Source: an uncultured Bilophila sp.
Lineage (GTDB): Bacteria > Desulfobacterota > Desulfovibrionia > Desulfovibrionales > Desulfovibrionaceae
Length of the DNA stretch: 7,086 bases
Direction: 5' to 3'
NCBI GenBank assembly: GCA_902373525.1
Contig: CABKMN010000119.1
Location: forward strand, 1-7,086
This document shows positions 1 through 6,518 of the stretch, piece after piece. The translations under genes and the position numbers were made by a program. The notes beneath the pieces are model-generated. The model ran no database searches, was not told the DNA's origin, and was given only the letters and a program-made list of their open reading frames with translations. The number at the start of each line of letters is the position of its first letter. Positions within the stretch are counted from its first letter, which is position 1.

Positions 1-48
1 GGGAGGGGAAGGGGAACCTTTCTCCAGAAAGGTTCCCCTTCCCCTCCC
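1..48. terminator. Perfect 22-bp G/A-rich inverted repeat, probable terminator hairpin
   Basis: Arms at 1-22 and 27-48 are exactly complementary around the loop TCCA (23-26). The left arm is a purine run (GGGAGGGGAAGGGGAA) followed by CCTTTC. No T-run follows on the + strand; the next bases are CT-rich (49-61). The base before position 1 cannot be seen, so a T-run serving a minus-strand gene cannot be judged. The resemblance to the hairpins after pssA and leuD supports a terminator role, perhaps for the unseen gene to the left or in both directions. It ends only 25 nt before trkH, so it could instead be part of the trkH 5' leader. Confidence 0.7.
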
Positions 49-73
49 CAATCTCTCTTCCCAAAGGGCAACC

Positions 74-1537
74 ATGCAAATACGTTCGGTGCTGTTTATC
101 GTGGGGGTGCTGCTGGCGTGCGTAGGCGCGTCGCTGGTGCTGCCGCTGGGGGTGTCGCTGTGGTACGAGGACGGGGCTTTTCTGGGCCTGCTGTCCTCGC
201 TGGTGATCATGATGGGCGGCGGGATGGCGCTGGCGTACTCCAACCGCTCGGATACGCCGTTGAACCTGACGCTTCGGGACGGGTTCGCCGTGGTGGGCAT
301 CTGCTGGATCGTGGCGAGCTTCGCGGGCGGCCTGCCGTTCGTGCTGACCTCCACGGCTTCGGTGACGGACGCCGTGTTCGAGGCGGCGTCGGGCTTCACC
401 ACGACGGGGGCCACGATTTTCCCCGACGTGCAGGCGCTGCCGCACGGCCTGCTCATGTGGCGCAGCCTGACCCACTGGATCGGCGGCCTCGGGATCATCG
501 TGCTGTCGCTGATCGTGCTGCCGCTGCTCGGCGTGGGCGGGATGCAGCTCTACCGGGCCGAAGTCACCGGCCCCAACCCGGACAAGCTCACTCCCCGGAT
601 GCAGGACACCGCGATCACGCTCTGGAAGGTCTACTGCCTGATGACGCTGGTGCTCACCGTGCTGTTGTACGTCGCGGGCATGGACTGGTTCGACGCGCTC
701 AACCACAGCTTCTCGACCGTGGCCACGGGCGGCTTCTCGACGAAGAACGCCTCCATCGCCGCCTATCCGCAGGCGTCCATCCAGTGGATACTGACCTTCT
801 TCATGTTCATTGCGGGCATCAGCTTCTCCCTGCACTCACAGGCCCTGAAGGGCATGGTCCGGGCGTATTTCCGCGACCGGGAATGCCGGTTCTACACGGT
901 GCTGCTCCTGCTCGGTTCGGCGGCCATCGTCGCCGGGCTCGTGGAGCACGGGGTGTTCAAGGCCGGATCGCCGGCGGAATTCGAGTATGTGGTGCGGGCG
1001 GCGGTGTTTCAGCTCGTCTCCGTATGCACCACCACCGGCTTCGTGACGGAAAATTATAACCTGTGGCCCTCCATAACACTCGTGATCATCCTTATGTTTA
1101 TGCTCATGGGGGGCTGCGCGGGATCGACGGGCGGCGGGGTCAAGGTCATGCGGCTGGTCATGCTGTTCCGGCTGGCCTATCAGGAAATCTTCCGGCTGCT
1201 GCACCCGCACTCGGTCCGGCATCTCAAGATCGCCGGGAAGTCCGTCCCCGTCGAGGTCATCTCGGGCGTGGTGGGCTTCTTCCTGCTCTACCTCATCGTC
1301 ACCACGGTGGGGACGATTGTGCTGGCCGTTCAGGACATGGATTTGGTGAGCGCGTTCACGGCGACGCTGACCTGCATCTCCAACGTGGGGCCGGGGCTCG
1401 GCAGCGTGGGCCCGGTGGACAACTTCAGCCATGTGCCGACCCTGTCCAAGTGGGTGCTCACCCTGTGCATGCTGCTGGGGAGGCTGGAGATTTACGCCAT
1501 CCTCGTCCTGTTCGTTCCCGAGTTCTGGAAGGATTGA
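74..1537 (+). CDS. trkH: Trk-type potassium uptake protein, K+-translocating membrane subunit (TrkH/KtrB family)
   Basis: This 487-residue inner-membrane protein carries K+ through a pore built from four M1-P-M2 repeats and normally works with the cytoplasmic NAD(H)/nucleotide-binding subunit TrkA. All four selectivity-filter loops are visible, each with its glycine: SGFTTTGAT (about 106-114), STVATGGFS (214-222), SVCTTTGFVT (316-325) and CISNVGPGLG (434-443). Other family marks are LTHWIGGLGI (132-141), the Gly-rich gating loop GGCAGSTGGG (346-355) and the near-terminal LLGRLEIYAI (467-476). The two extra hydrophobic segments before the first P-loop and the length (E. coli TrkH is about 483 residues) favour TrkH over the shorter KtrB. 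The ATG is preceded by AAAGGG (63-68), 5 nt away. No trkA lies in the window. The gene is intact. Its codons are strongly G-ending (GTG, CTG, GCG), unlike the C-ending leu genes. Na+-coupled KtrB-like transport remains possible; the family call is firm. Confidence 0.95.
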   Translation: MQIRSVLFIVGVLLACVGASLVLPLGVSLWYEDGAFLGLLSSLVIMMGGGMALAYSNRSDTPLNLTLRDGFAVVGICWIVASFAGGLPFVLTSTASVTDAVFEAASGFTTTGATIFPDVQALPHGLLMWRSLTHWIGGLGIIVLSLIVLPLLGVGGMQLYRAEVTGPNPDKLTPRMQDTAITLWKVYCLMTLVLTVLLYVAGMDWFDALNHSFSTVATGGFSTKNASIAAYPQASIQWILTFFMFIAGISFSLHSQALKGMVRAYFRDRECRFYTVLLLLGSAAIVAGLVEHGVFKAGSPAEFEYVVRAAVFQLVSVCTTTGFVTENYNLWPSITLVIILMFMLMGGCAGSTGGGVKVMRLVMLFRLAYQEIFRLLHPHSVRHLKIAGKSVPVEVISGVVGFFLLYLIVTTVGTIVLAVQDMDLVSAFTATLTCISNVGPGLGSVGPVDNFSHVPTLSKWVLTLCMLLGRLEIYAILVLFVPEFWKD

Positions 1538-1642
1538 AACGCGGGTTGCATCCGGGACCGTTTTCGGTCATGATCCAAAAATCACGTTTAACCCCCCAGC
1601 GGGCCGGACGGACGTTCCGGCTCGACATGCGAAGGATGACAG
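1538..1642. other. Intergenic gap trkH-psd, no clear promoter or terminator
   Basis: This 105-nt spacer holds two small inverted repeats: GACCG-TTTT-CGGTC (1556-1569) and GCCGGA-7 nt-TCCGGC (1603-1621). Neither is followed by a T-run. A -35/-10 pair could be forced (TTGCAT at 1546, CATGAT at 1569, 17-nt spacer), but the match is poor. The second small hairpin lies 9 nt before the psd ribosome-binding site. Whether psd is read through from trkH or has its own promoter cannot be decided from the sequence. Confidence 0.4.
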
Positions 1643-2290
1643 ATGCGAAAAGCCAATATCGGTGTGGCGCCGGAAGGGTTGCCGTTCCTCTTTCTGCTCG
1701 CGCTGACGACGCTGGCGTTCGCGGCGTTGCGCTGCTGGCCGCTGGCCCTGCTTTTTCTCGTGCTGACGTGGTTTTCCGGGCACTTCTTCCGGGACCCCGA
1801 ACGCGTGGTCCCCACGGAGCCCGACGTGGCGGTCAGCCCCGCCGACGGCAAGGTGATCCGCGTGGAGCCCAAAGCCGACCCCATCACCGGGGAGGTCCGG
1901 CCCTGCATCAGCATTTTCATGAATGTGTTCAATGTGCACGTCAACCGCTCGCCCGTCGCGGGACGGATTGAGGCCATCCGCTATTTCCCCGGCGCGTTCG
2001 TCAACGCCGCGCTGGACAAGGCGTCCACGGACAACGAACGCTGCGCCTATCTCGTGCGCGACGACGGCGGACGTTCGTGGGTCATGGTGCAGGTGGCGGG
2101 GCTCATCGCCCGGCGGATCGTCTGTCGCGTGGAAGAGGGCGACGCGCTCGCCCGCGGCGAACGCTACGGCATGATCCGCTTCGGCTCCCGGGTTGACCTC
2201 TATCTTCCACCCGACTATAGTGCTGTCGTCACCAACGGTGATGTGGTCGCGGCAGGAGAAAGCATCCTGGCCAGAAAATTTCAGGCATAG
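1643..2290 (+). CDS. psd: Phosphatidylserine decarboxylase proenzyme, short (PSD-A) type
   Basis: The enzyme decarboxylates phosphatidylserine to phosphatidylethanolamine at the inner membrane, using a pyruvoyl group made by self-cleavage. The 215-residue proenzyme has a hydrophobic N-terminus (about 12-48, probably one or two membrane segments), SPADG (65-69) with the likely catalytic Asp68, FNVHVNRSP (96-104) with likely His99, and the processing site RFGSRVD (179-185). Cleavage between Gly181 and Ser182 would give a beta chain of about 181 residues and an alpha chain of 34 whose first residue becomes pyruvoyl. The Asp/His/Ser roles are assigned by analogy with the E. coli enzyme, whose LGST motif is replaced by FGS in the short class. 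Length is usual for that class, against about 320 in E. coli. The start is fixed by GAAGGA (1631-1636), 6 nt before the ATG; nearby ATGs at 1627 and 1635 are out of frame. The gene lies 54 nt before pssA, which supplies its substrate. Confidence 0.95.
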   Translation: MRKANIGVAPEGLPFLFLLALTTLAFAALRCWPLALLFLVLTWFSGHFFRDPERVVPTEPDVAVSPADGKVIRVEPKADPITGEVRPCISIFMNVFNVHVNRSPVAGRIEAIRYFPGAFVNAALDKASTDNERCAYLVRDDGGRSWVMVQVAGLIARRIVCRVEEGDALARGERYGMIRFGSRVDLYLPPDYSAVVTNGDVVAAGESILARKFQA

Positions 2291-2344
2291 CGCACGCTTG
2301 GCGCGGCCGGAATCTGATCGCAGGATTCCCACAGGTACGTTATT

Positions 2345-3097
2345 ATGCAAGAAGAAAAACCCGTTCGGCGGGGCGTCTACATCCTCCCGAACCTTTTCAC
2401 CACTGCCAGCCTGTTTACGGGCTTTCTTGCCATGCTCCTCGCGGTGCAGGGCAATATCGAAGGCAGTGCCCTGGCTATCCTGTTCAGCGCCCTCATGGAC
2501 GGTCTGGACGGGAAAGTCGCCCGTCTGACCAACACCGCCAGCGAATTCGGCATCCAGTACGACTCGCTGGCCGACCTTGTGGCCTTCGGCGTCGCTCCCG
2601 CGTTCACCGCGTGGATGTGGGTGCTCGAAGGGTACGGCAAGCTCGGCATCGGCGTGGGCTTCCTTTATGTGGCCTGCACCGCCCTGCGCCTCGCGCGCTT
2701 CAACGTCTGCGTCACCACGGTGAGCAAGAAGTTCTTCGTCGGGCTTCCCTGCCCGGCCGCCGGGTGTTCCGTCGCCATGTTCATCCTCTTCTCGTCCTAC
2801 CTGCCGTCATGGCTGGAGGCCCGTACGCCGTTCCTCGGACTGGCCGTCACGTTCATCATGGCTCTGCTCATGGTGAGCCGCGTGCGCTATTTCTCGTTCA
2901 AGGAATACGGCTTCCTGAAGACGCATGCCTTCAGCTCCATGATCTCCGCCTTGCTCGTATTCGTGCTCATCCTGTCTCAGCCCGTGGTCTTCGGGTTTAC
3001 GTTGGGCGCGATCTACATTCTGTCCGGCCCCATCTACACCTATGTCATTCTGCCCCGCCGCAACCGGCAGCTCCTAGGGAGCCTTACGCAGAATTAA
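2345..3097 (+). CDS. pssA: CDP-diacylglycerol--serine O-phosphatidyltransferase (phosphatidylserine synthase, membrane type)
   Basis: The enzyme makes phosphatidylserine from CDP-diacylglycerol and L-serine, the step just before Psd. The 250-residue protein is a multi-pass CDP-alcohol phosphatidyltransferase. The family signature D-x2-D-G-x2-A-R-x8-G-x3-D-x3-D is complete: Asp52, Asp55-Gly56, Ala59-Arg60, Gly69, Asp73 and Asp77. The Asp residues bind the metal that holds the CDP-lipid. The N-terminal RGVYILPNLFT (9-19) and a series of hydrophobic segments to about residue 235 fit the B. subtilis-like (subclass II) PssA, which is unrelated to the phospholipase-D-like E. coli enzyme. The basic tail PRRNRQ (237-242) is probably cytoplasmic. 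The ribosome-binding site is weak: only AGG at 2333-2335, 9 nt before the ATG. Expression may therefore depend on transcription, and perhaps translation, from psd 54 nt upstream. No in-frame alternative start looks better. Confidence 0.94.
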   Translation: MQEEKPVRRGVYILPNLFTTASLFTGFLAMLLAVQGNIEGSALAILFSALMDGLDGKVARLTNTASEFGIQYDSLADLVAFGVAPAFTAWMWVLEGYGKLGIGVGFLYVACTALRLARFNVCVTTVSKKFFVGLPCPAAGCSVAMFILFSSYLPSWLEARTPFLGLAVTFIMALLMVSRVRYFSFKEYGFLKTHAFSSMISALLVFVLILSQPVVFGFTLGAIYILSGPIYTYVILPRRNRQLLGSLTQN

Positions 3098-3118
3098 CGG
3101 TCGATGGCGCTTTGATCC

Positions 3119-3165
3119 AGGGGAGGGAAGGGAACCTGATTAGAGCGGTTCTCTGTCCCTCCCTT
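3119..3165 (+). terminator. G/A-rich hairpin after pssA, probable terminator of the phospholipid unit
   Basis: The hairpin begins 21 nt after the pssA stop. The outer stem GGGAGGGA (3121-3128) pairs with TCCCTCCC (3156-3163), and the inner stem GAACC (3132-3136) pairs with GGTTC (3147-3151). These are joined by A-T, G-C and G-U pairs with one bulged G (3155), giving about 18 pairs and a 10-nt loop. A run of six T (3180-3185) lies 14 nt past the base, too far for a textbook intrinsic terminator. The left arm closely resembles those of the hairpins at 1-48 and 7036-7086, which supports a shared terminator role. Some readthrough into leuA is plausible. Confidence 0.7.
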
Positions 3166-3192
3166 CTGTATATGAGAGCTTTTTTACGAGAA

Positions 3193-3221
3193 ATAGCAAT
3201 AAAACCGCATAGTTGTATAAT
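3193..3221 (+). promoter_or_regulatory. Predicted sigma70-type promoter of the leucine genes
   Basis: The box TATAAT at 3216-3221 is a perfect -10 consensus in the most AT-rich stretch of the window (about 3164-3225), between the hairpin after pssA and leuA. The -35 is poor: ATAGCA at 3193-3198 with a 17-nt spacer matches TTGACA at three positions. A weak -35 may mean that an activator is needed. Transcription would start near 3228, leaving a leader of about 60 nt before leuA. That leader has no Leu-codon run, no T-box sequence and only short possible hairpins, for example CGTC/GACG at 3223-3235. Confidence 0.55.
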
Positions 3222-3275
3222 TCGTCCTCCCGACGGTTCAACGCTGTGGCCTGCTGTTTCCGGCTGAAAGACTCC

Positions 3276-3281
3276 AAGGAG
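3276..3281 (+). promoter_or_regulatory. Ribosome-binding site fixing the leuA start
   Basis: AAGGAG ends 6 nt before ATG 3288. An earlier in-frame ATG at 3213 has no such site and overlaps the predicted -10 box, so the shorter protein is preferred. The resulting protein begins MSNRVIIFDTTLRDGEQ, as LeuA proteins normally do. Confidence 0.9.
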
Positions 3282-3287
3282 AAAACC

Positions 3288-4859
3288 ATGTCCAATCGCG
3301 TCATCATTTTCGACACGACTCTCCGTGACGGCGAACAGTCCCCCGGCGCTACCATGAACCTCCAGGAAAAGCTCCGCATGGCGCGTCAGCTGGAAAGCCT
3401 CGGCGTGGACGTCATCGAGGCCGGGTTCCCGGCTTCCAGCGTGGGCGACTTCGAGGCCGTACACGCCATCGCCAACGCCGTGACCGACGTGCAGGTCGCC
3501 GCGCTCGCCCGCTGCAACAAGAACGACATCGACCGCGCGTGGCAGGCCCTGAACGGCGCGCGCAACCCGCGCATCCACGTCTTCCTCGCCACGTCGCCCA
3601 TCCACATGGAGTACAAGCTCCGCAAGACTCCCGATCAGGTCGTGGAAATGGCCGTCGCCGCCGTGCGCCACGCCGCGAAGTACACCAACAACGTGGAGTT
3701 TTCCGCCGAGGACGCCTCCCGCTCCAATCCCGACTTCCTCGTCCGCGTGTTCACCGAGGTCATCAACGCCGGGGCCACCACGATCAACGTGCCCGACACC
3801 GTGGGCTACGCCCAGCCGGAAGAGTACGGCAAGCTGATCAAATACGTCATCGAAAACACCCCGAATTCCCATAAGGCCGTCTTCAGCGTGCATTGCCACG
3901 ACGACCTCGGCCTCGCCGTCGCCAACAGCCTGAGCGCCATCCAGAACGGCGCGCGTCAGGCCGAAGTTACCCTCTGCGGCATCGGTGAACGCGCGGGCAA
4001 CGCCTCGCTCGAAGAAATCGTCATGGCGATGAAGGTGCGTTCCGACGTCTACGGCGTGGACTGCAACGTGGACAACGAGCAGTTGTACCCGGCCTGCCGC
4101 CTGCTCTCGCTCATCATCGGTCGTCCCATCGCCGCGAACAAGGCCATCGTGGGCGGCAACGCCTTCGCGCACGAATCCGGCATCCATCAGGACGGCATGC
4201 TGAAGAACCGCGAAACCTACGAAATCATGACGCCCCAGTCCATCGGCCGCAAGTCCACGGACCTCGTCATCGGCAAGCATTCGGGCCGCAATGCCGTCCG
4301 TACCCGCCTTGAGGAACTCGGCTACCGTCTGGACGACGAGCAGGTCAACGTGGTGTTCGCCGCCGTGAAGGACCTTGCCGACAAGAAGGCCAACGTGCAT
4401 GACGAAGACCTCGAAGCCCTCGTCTTCTCCGAAGTCTACCGTCTCCCGGATCGCTACCGCCTGCACAACGTGTCCGTGCAGACCGCGATGGGCTCGTCCA
4501 TGCCCGCCACCGCCGCCGTGGTCATTCAGGCCGGCGACGAGGAGATGCGCCGCGCCGGATTCGGCGCCGGTCCCATCGACGCGACCTTCAACGTCATTTC
4601 CCAGCTCGTGAGCCGCGCTCCCGATCTGGAGCAGTTCAGCATCAACGCCATCACCGGCGGCACCGACGCGCAGGGCGAAGTGACCGTGCGCCTGCGCGAG
4701 GGCGACTACAACGCCACGGGCCGCGGTTCCGACCCGGACATCATCGTCGCCAGCGCCAAGGCCTACGTCGATGCCCTGAACCGTCTCGATCACAAGGAAC
4801 GCGACGCCGTCCGCACGCAGGAAGCCACCGGCGAAGCGCCCATCAACACGTGCAACTAG
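3288..4859 (+). CDS. leuA: 2-isopropylmalate synthase
   Basis: LeuA catalyses the first committed step of leucine synthesis in the cytoplasm: acetyl-CoA plus 2-ketoisovalerate gives 2-isopropylmalate. The protein has 523 residues, the same length as E. coli LeuA. An HMGL-like TIM barrel (about 5-275) carries DTTLRDGEQSPG (9-20) with catalytic Arg13 and metal ligand Asp14, HCHDDLG (202-208) with metal ligands His202 and His204, and CGIGERAGNASLEE (230-243). The linker subdomain has NAFAHESGIHQDG (291-303), typical of LeuA. The C-terminal stretch (about 385-505, with Gly-rich TAMGSSMPA and AITGGTDAQGE) is the LeuA dimer regulatory domain that binds leucine for feedback inhibition. Ligand roles are taken from characterised homologues such as the M. 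tuberculosis enzyme. Homocitrate or citramalate synthase is possible for this fold, but the full LeuA-type regulatory domain and the neighbouring leuC and leuD argue for LeuA. Codons are strongly C-ending, suggesting high expression. Confidence 0.96.
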   Translation: MSNRVIIFDTTLRDGEQSPGATMNLQEKLRMARQLESLGVDVIEAGFPASSVGDFEAVHAIANAVTDVQVAALARCNKNDIDRAWQALNGARNPRIHVFLATSPIHMEYKLRKTPDQVVEMAVAAVRHAAKYTNNVEFSAEDASRSNPDFLVRVFTEVINAGATTINVPDTVGYAQPEEYGKLIKYVIENTPNSHKAVFSVHCHDDLGLAVANSLSAIQNGARQAEVTLCGIGERAGNASLEEIVMAMKVRSDVYGVDCNVDNEQLYPACRLLSLIIGRPIAANKAIVGGNAFAHESGIHQDGMLKNRETYEIMTPQSIGRKSTDLVIGKHSGRNAVRTRLEELGYRLDDEQVNVVFAAVKDLADKKANVHDEDLEALVFSEVYRLPDRYRLHNVSVQTAMGSSMPATAAVVIQAGDEEMRRAGFGAGPIDATFNVISQLVSRAPDLEQFSINAITGGTDAQGEVTVRLREGDYNATGRGSDPDIIVASAKAYVDALNRLDHKERDAVRTQEATGEAPINTCN

Positions 4860-5136
4860 CTTGAACGGGAAGAAGGCCGGGGAGAACGCCTTTCGGGAAG
4901 AACGCGCCGTTTCGGCCCCCGCAGGGGCGTTCCCCAAGCCTCTCTCCGGTCCCTTCCGCGTTTTTACTGGCGGCGAGGGCAGCGCGGCTTTCCCCGCGGG
5001 CTCGGCCCGGAACGGAAAACCGTCGGACACTGGCCTTTCCGCCAAAAAAATGTTCTAAAGATTCCGGTTGATAGGGAGGGAACGCGCGGCGCTTCCCCCG
5101 CCGGTCGGGAAACCTTTTACCTTCTGGAGCCGTCCC
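4860..5136 (+). promoter_or_regulatory. Long structured leuA-leuC spacer with tandem repeat and competing helices
   Basis: This 277-nt gap within a biosynthetic unit has no convincing gene. Near its start is an imperfect direct repeat, AGAACGC...TTTCGG, at 4883-4896 and 4899-4915. Both copies can pair with one downstream segment (4926-4935, GGCGTTCCCC): 4879-4890 forms a 10-bp helix with a 2-nt bulge, while 4900-4905 forms a 6-bp helix, so the two exclude each other. Short GC hairpins lie at 4906-4916 and 4915-4928. A T5 run (4961-4965) follows about 25 nt later. Closer to leuC, TTCCC (5093-5097) can pair either with GGGAA 5078-5082 or with GGGAA 5107-5111. An A7 run (5044-5050) precedes a poor -10-like stretch, so a second promoter cannot be excluded. 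A regulatory role is inferred only. Confidence 0.35.
5126..5129 (+). promoter_or_regulatory. Ribosome-binding site fixing the leuC start
   Basis: GGAG lies 7 nt before ATG 5137. The open frame continues upstream to a TTG at 5068, but that extension has no ribosome-binding site and does not resemble LeuC, whose N-terminus here is MPHTLAQKIL. Confidence 0.85.
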
Positions 5137-6396
5137 ATGCCCCATACTCTTGCCCAGAAAATCCTTCAGGCCCACACGGACGAAGACGTCCGTGAAGCCG
5201 GGCAGATCGTCAACTGCCACCTCTCCGGCGTGCTCGCCAACGACATCACCGGTCCGCTCGCCATCAAATCGTTCCGTGCGATGGGCGCGACCAAGGTTTT
5301 CGACAAGGACCGCGTGTTTCTGGTGATGGACCACTTTACCCCGCAGAAGGACATCGACTCCGCCAATCAGGTGCTGGTGAGCCGCAAGTTCGCGCAGGAA
5401 ATGGGCATCACCCACTACTATGAAGGCGGCGACTGCGGCGTCGAGCACGCCCTGCTGCCCGAACTCGGCCTCGTGAAGCCCGGCGACCTCGTTATTGGCG
5501 CGGACAGCCACACCTGCACCTACGGCGGCCTCGGCGCGTTCGCGACCGGCCTCGGCTCCACGGACGTGGCTGCGGGCATGGCCCTCGGCAAGCTGTGGTT
5601 CAAGGTGCCGCCGACCATCCGCGTGGAATTTACGGGTAAAATGCCCAAATGGGTGCGCGGCAAGGACCTGATCCTGCGCCTCATCGGTGAAATCGGCGTG
5701 GACGGCGCGCTGTACAAGGCGCTCGAATTCGGCGGCGAAACCCTCGCCGAGCTGGACGTGGAAGCCCGTCTCTGCATTTCCAACATGGCCATCGAAGCGG
5801 GCGGCAAGTGCGGCCTGTTCCCGTCCGACGACGTGACCCTCGCCTATTGCAGGGAGCACCACAACCCGGATGCGAAACTCATTGCTCCCGATGCCGGGGC
5901 GACGTATGAAAGAATCGTCCGCATTGATGTGAGCAACATGGAACCGCAGGTCGCCTGTCCGCATCTGCCCGAAAACACCAAGCCCGTGTCCGAAGTGAAG
6001 GACGTGGCCGTCAATCAGGTGGTCATCGGCTCCTGCACCAACGGCCGCCTGTCCGACATGCGTGACGCCGCCGCCGTGCTCAAGGGCCGCAAGGTCGCCA
6101 AGGGCGTGCGCTGCATCGTTCTGCCCGCGACGCCCGCCATCTGGCGTCAGGCGATGAAGGAAGGCCTGTTCGAAGTCTTTTCCGACGCCGGCTGCATCGT
6201 CGGCCCGCCCACCTGCGGCCCCTGCCTCGGCGGGCACATGGGCATCCTCGGCGACGGCGAACGCTGCATCGCCACGACGAACCGCAACTTCCGCGGCCGC
6301 ATGGGCAGCCTCGAAGCCGAAGTGTATCTCGCCAGCCCCTGCACGGCGGCGGCTTCCGCCGTCACCGGCGTGATCACCAGCCCCGAAAAGCTGTAA
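5137..6396 (+). CDS. leuC: 3-isopropylmalate dehydratase, large subunit (short, HacA-like type)
   Basis: LeuC is the [4Fe-4S] subunit of isopropylmalate isomerase, which converts 2-isopropylmalate to 3-isopropylmalate together with LeuD. The 419-residue protein belongs to the aconitase family. Cluster cysteines are Cys300 in VIGSCTNGR and Cys360/Cys363 in PTCGPCLGG. Other family marks are MDHFTP (64-69), EGGDCGVEH (96-104), GADSHTCTYGGLGAF (121-135) and the C-terminal NRNFRGRMGS (383-392). At 419 residues it matches the archaeal/type-2 LeuC class rather than the E. coli class of about 466. The split large and small subunits rule out aconitase proper. Homoaconitase or a citramalate-pathway isomerase shares the fold, but the neighbouring leuA and leuD favour leucine synthesis. 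The oxygen-sensitive cluster suits an anaerobe. The gene is intact, lies 277 nt after leuA and 122 nt before leuD, and has C-ending codons like leuA. Confidence 0.96.
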   Translation: MPHTLAQKILQAHTDEDVREAGQIVNCHLSGVLANDITGPLAIKSFRAMGATKVFDKDRVFLVMDHFTPQKDIDSANQVLVSRKFAQEMGITHYYEGGDCGVEHALLPELGLVKPGDLVIGADSHTCTYGGLGAFATGLGSTDVAAGMALGKLWFKVPPTIRVEFTGKMPKWVRGKDLILRLIGEIGVDGALYKALEFGGETLAELDVEARLCISNMAIEAGGKCGLFPSDDVTLAYCREHHNPDAKLIAPDAGATYERIVRIDVSNMEPQVACPHLPENTKPVSEVKDVAVNQVVIGSCTNGRLSDMRDAAAVLKGRKVAKGVRCIVLPATPAIWRQAMKEGLFEVFSDAGCIVGPPTCGPCLGGHMGILGDGERCIATTNRNFRGRMGSLEAEVYLASPCTAAASAVTGVITSPEKL

Positions 6397-6404
6397 GGTT
6401 CCCG

Positions 6405-6426
6405 GCGGGCCGCCCGGTCCGCCCGC
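6405..6426 (+). other. GC-rich inverted repeat just after leuC
   Basis: GCGGGC (6405-6410) pairs with GCCCGC (6421-6426) around a 10-nt loop, starting 8 nt after the leuC stop. No T-run follows, so it is probably not a terminator. The sequence is so GC-rich that other pairings are possible. Confidence 0.35.
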
Positions 6427-6441
6427 GGCAATGATTCCCGT

Positions 6442-6472
6442 CGCTCCCGCAGGGGTCCGGCCCTCGGGAGCG
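6442..6472 (+). other. Stable hairpin between leuC and leuD
   Basis: CGCTCCCG (6442-6449) pairs perfectly with CGGGAGCG (6465-6472). A further AGGG/CCCT stem (6451-6454 with 6461-6464) stacks above one bulged C, with a 6-nt loop. It lies midway in the 122-nt leuC-leuD spacer. The nearest T-run (TTTT, about 6488-6491) is some 15 nt later, so full termination is unlikely. It may protect the leuA-leuC message from 3' decay or partly reduce leuD transcription. Those roles are inferred; the pairing is directly visible. Confidence 0.55.
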
Positions 6473-6518
6473 GAGCAACGATTCGGATTTTCTAGCCTGA
6501 TGACTACAGGAGAAACCT

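Noticed and set aside
118..1971. Two long overlapping open frames in another + frame across trkH and psd
   Set aside because: They translate to Arg/Gly/His-rich sequence without motifs, while the overlapping trkH and psd frames show all expected signatures.
3070..3082. GCTCC-TAG-GGAGC inverted repeat at the end of pssA
   Set aside because: It is only a 5-bp stem inside coding sequence, within chance expectation for GC-rich DNA.
3172..3267. 31-residue ORF before leuA as a leucine leader peptide
   Set aside because: It has no run of leucine codons and no ribosome-binding site, and its ATG lies upstream of the predicted -10 box, so it would not be on the main leu transcript.
3098..3287. T-box leader controlling leuA
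   Set aside because: I recall T-boxes before leuA in some deltaproteobacteria, but the conserved AGGGTGGNACCGCG-like T-box sequence is absent here.
3213..3287. N-terminal extension of LeuA from ATG 3213
   Set aside because: It has no ribosome-binding site and overlaps the TATAAT box, whereas ATG 3288 has AAGGAG at ideal spacing and gives the normal LeuA N-terminus.
3084..5045. Very long antisense open frame (653 codons) over leuA
   Set aside because: The product is a low-complexity Gly/Val/His/Asp/Ala-rich sequence with no recognisable domain, exactly opposite a clear leuA with C-ending codons. That combination commonly opens an antisense frame in GC-rich DNA.
4861..5058. Possible 65-residue ORF in the leuA-leuC gap
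   Set aside because: It needs a TTG start with no ribosome-binding site 1 nt after the leuA stop, and has no recognisable feature. The region shows repeats and helices instead.
4843..6237. Antisense open frame (464 codons) over leuC
   Set aside because: Same kind of artefact: Ala/Gly/His-rich, no motif, opposite a complete leuC.
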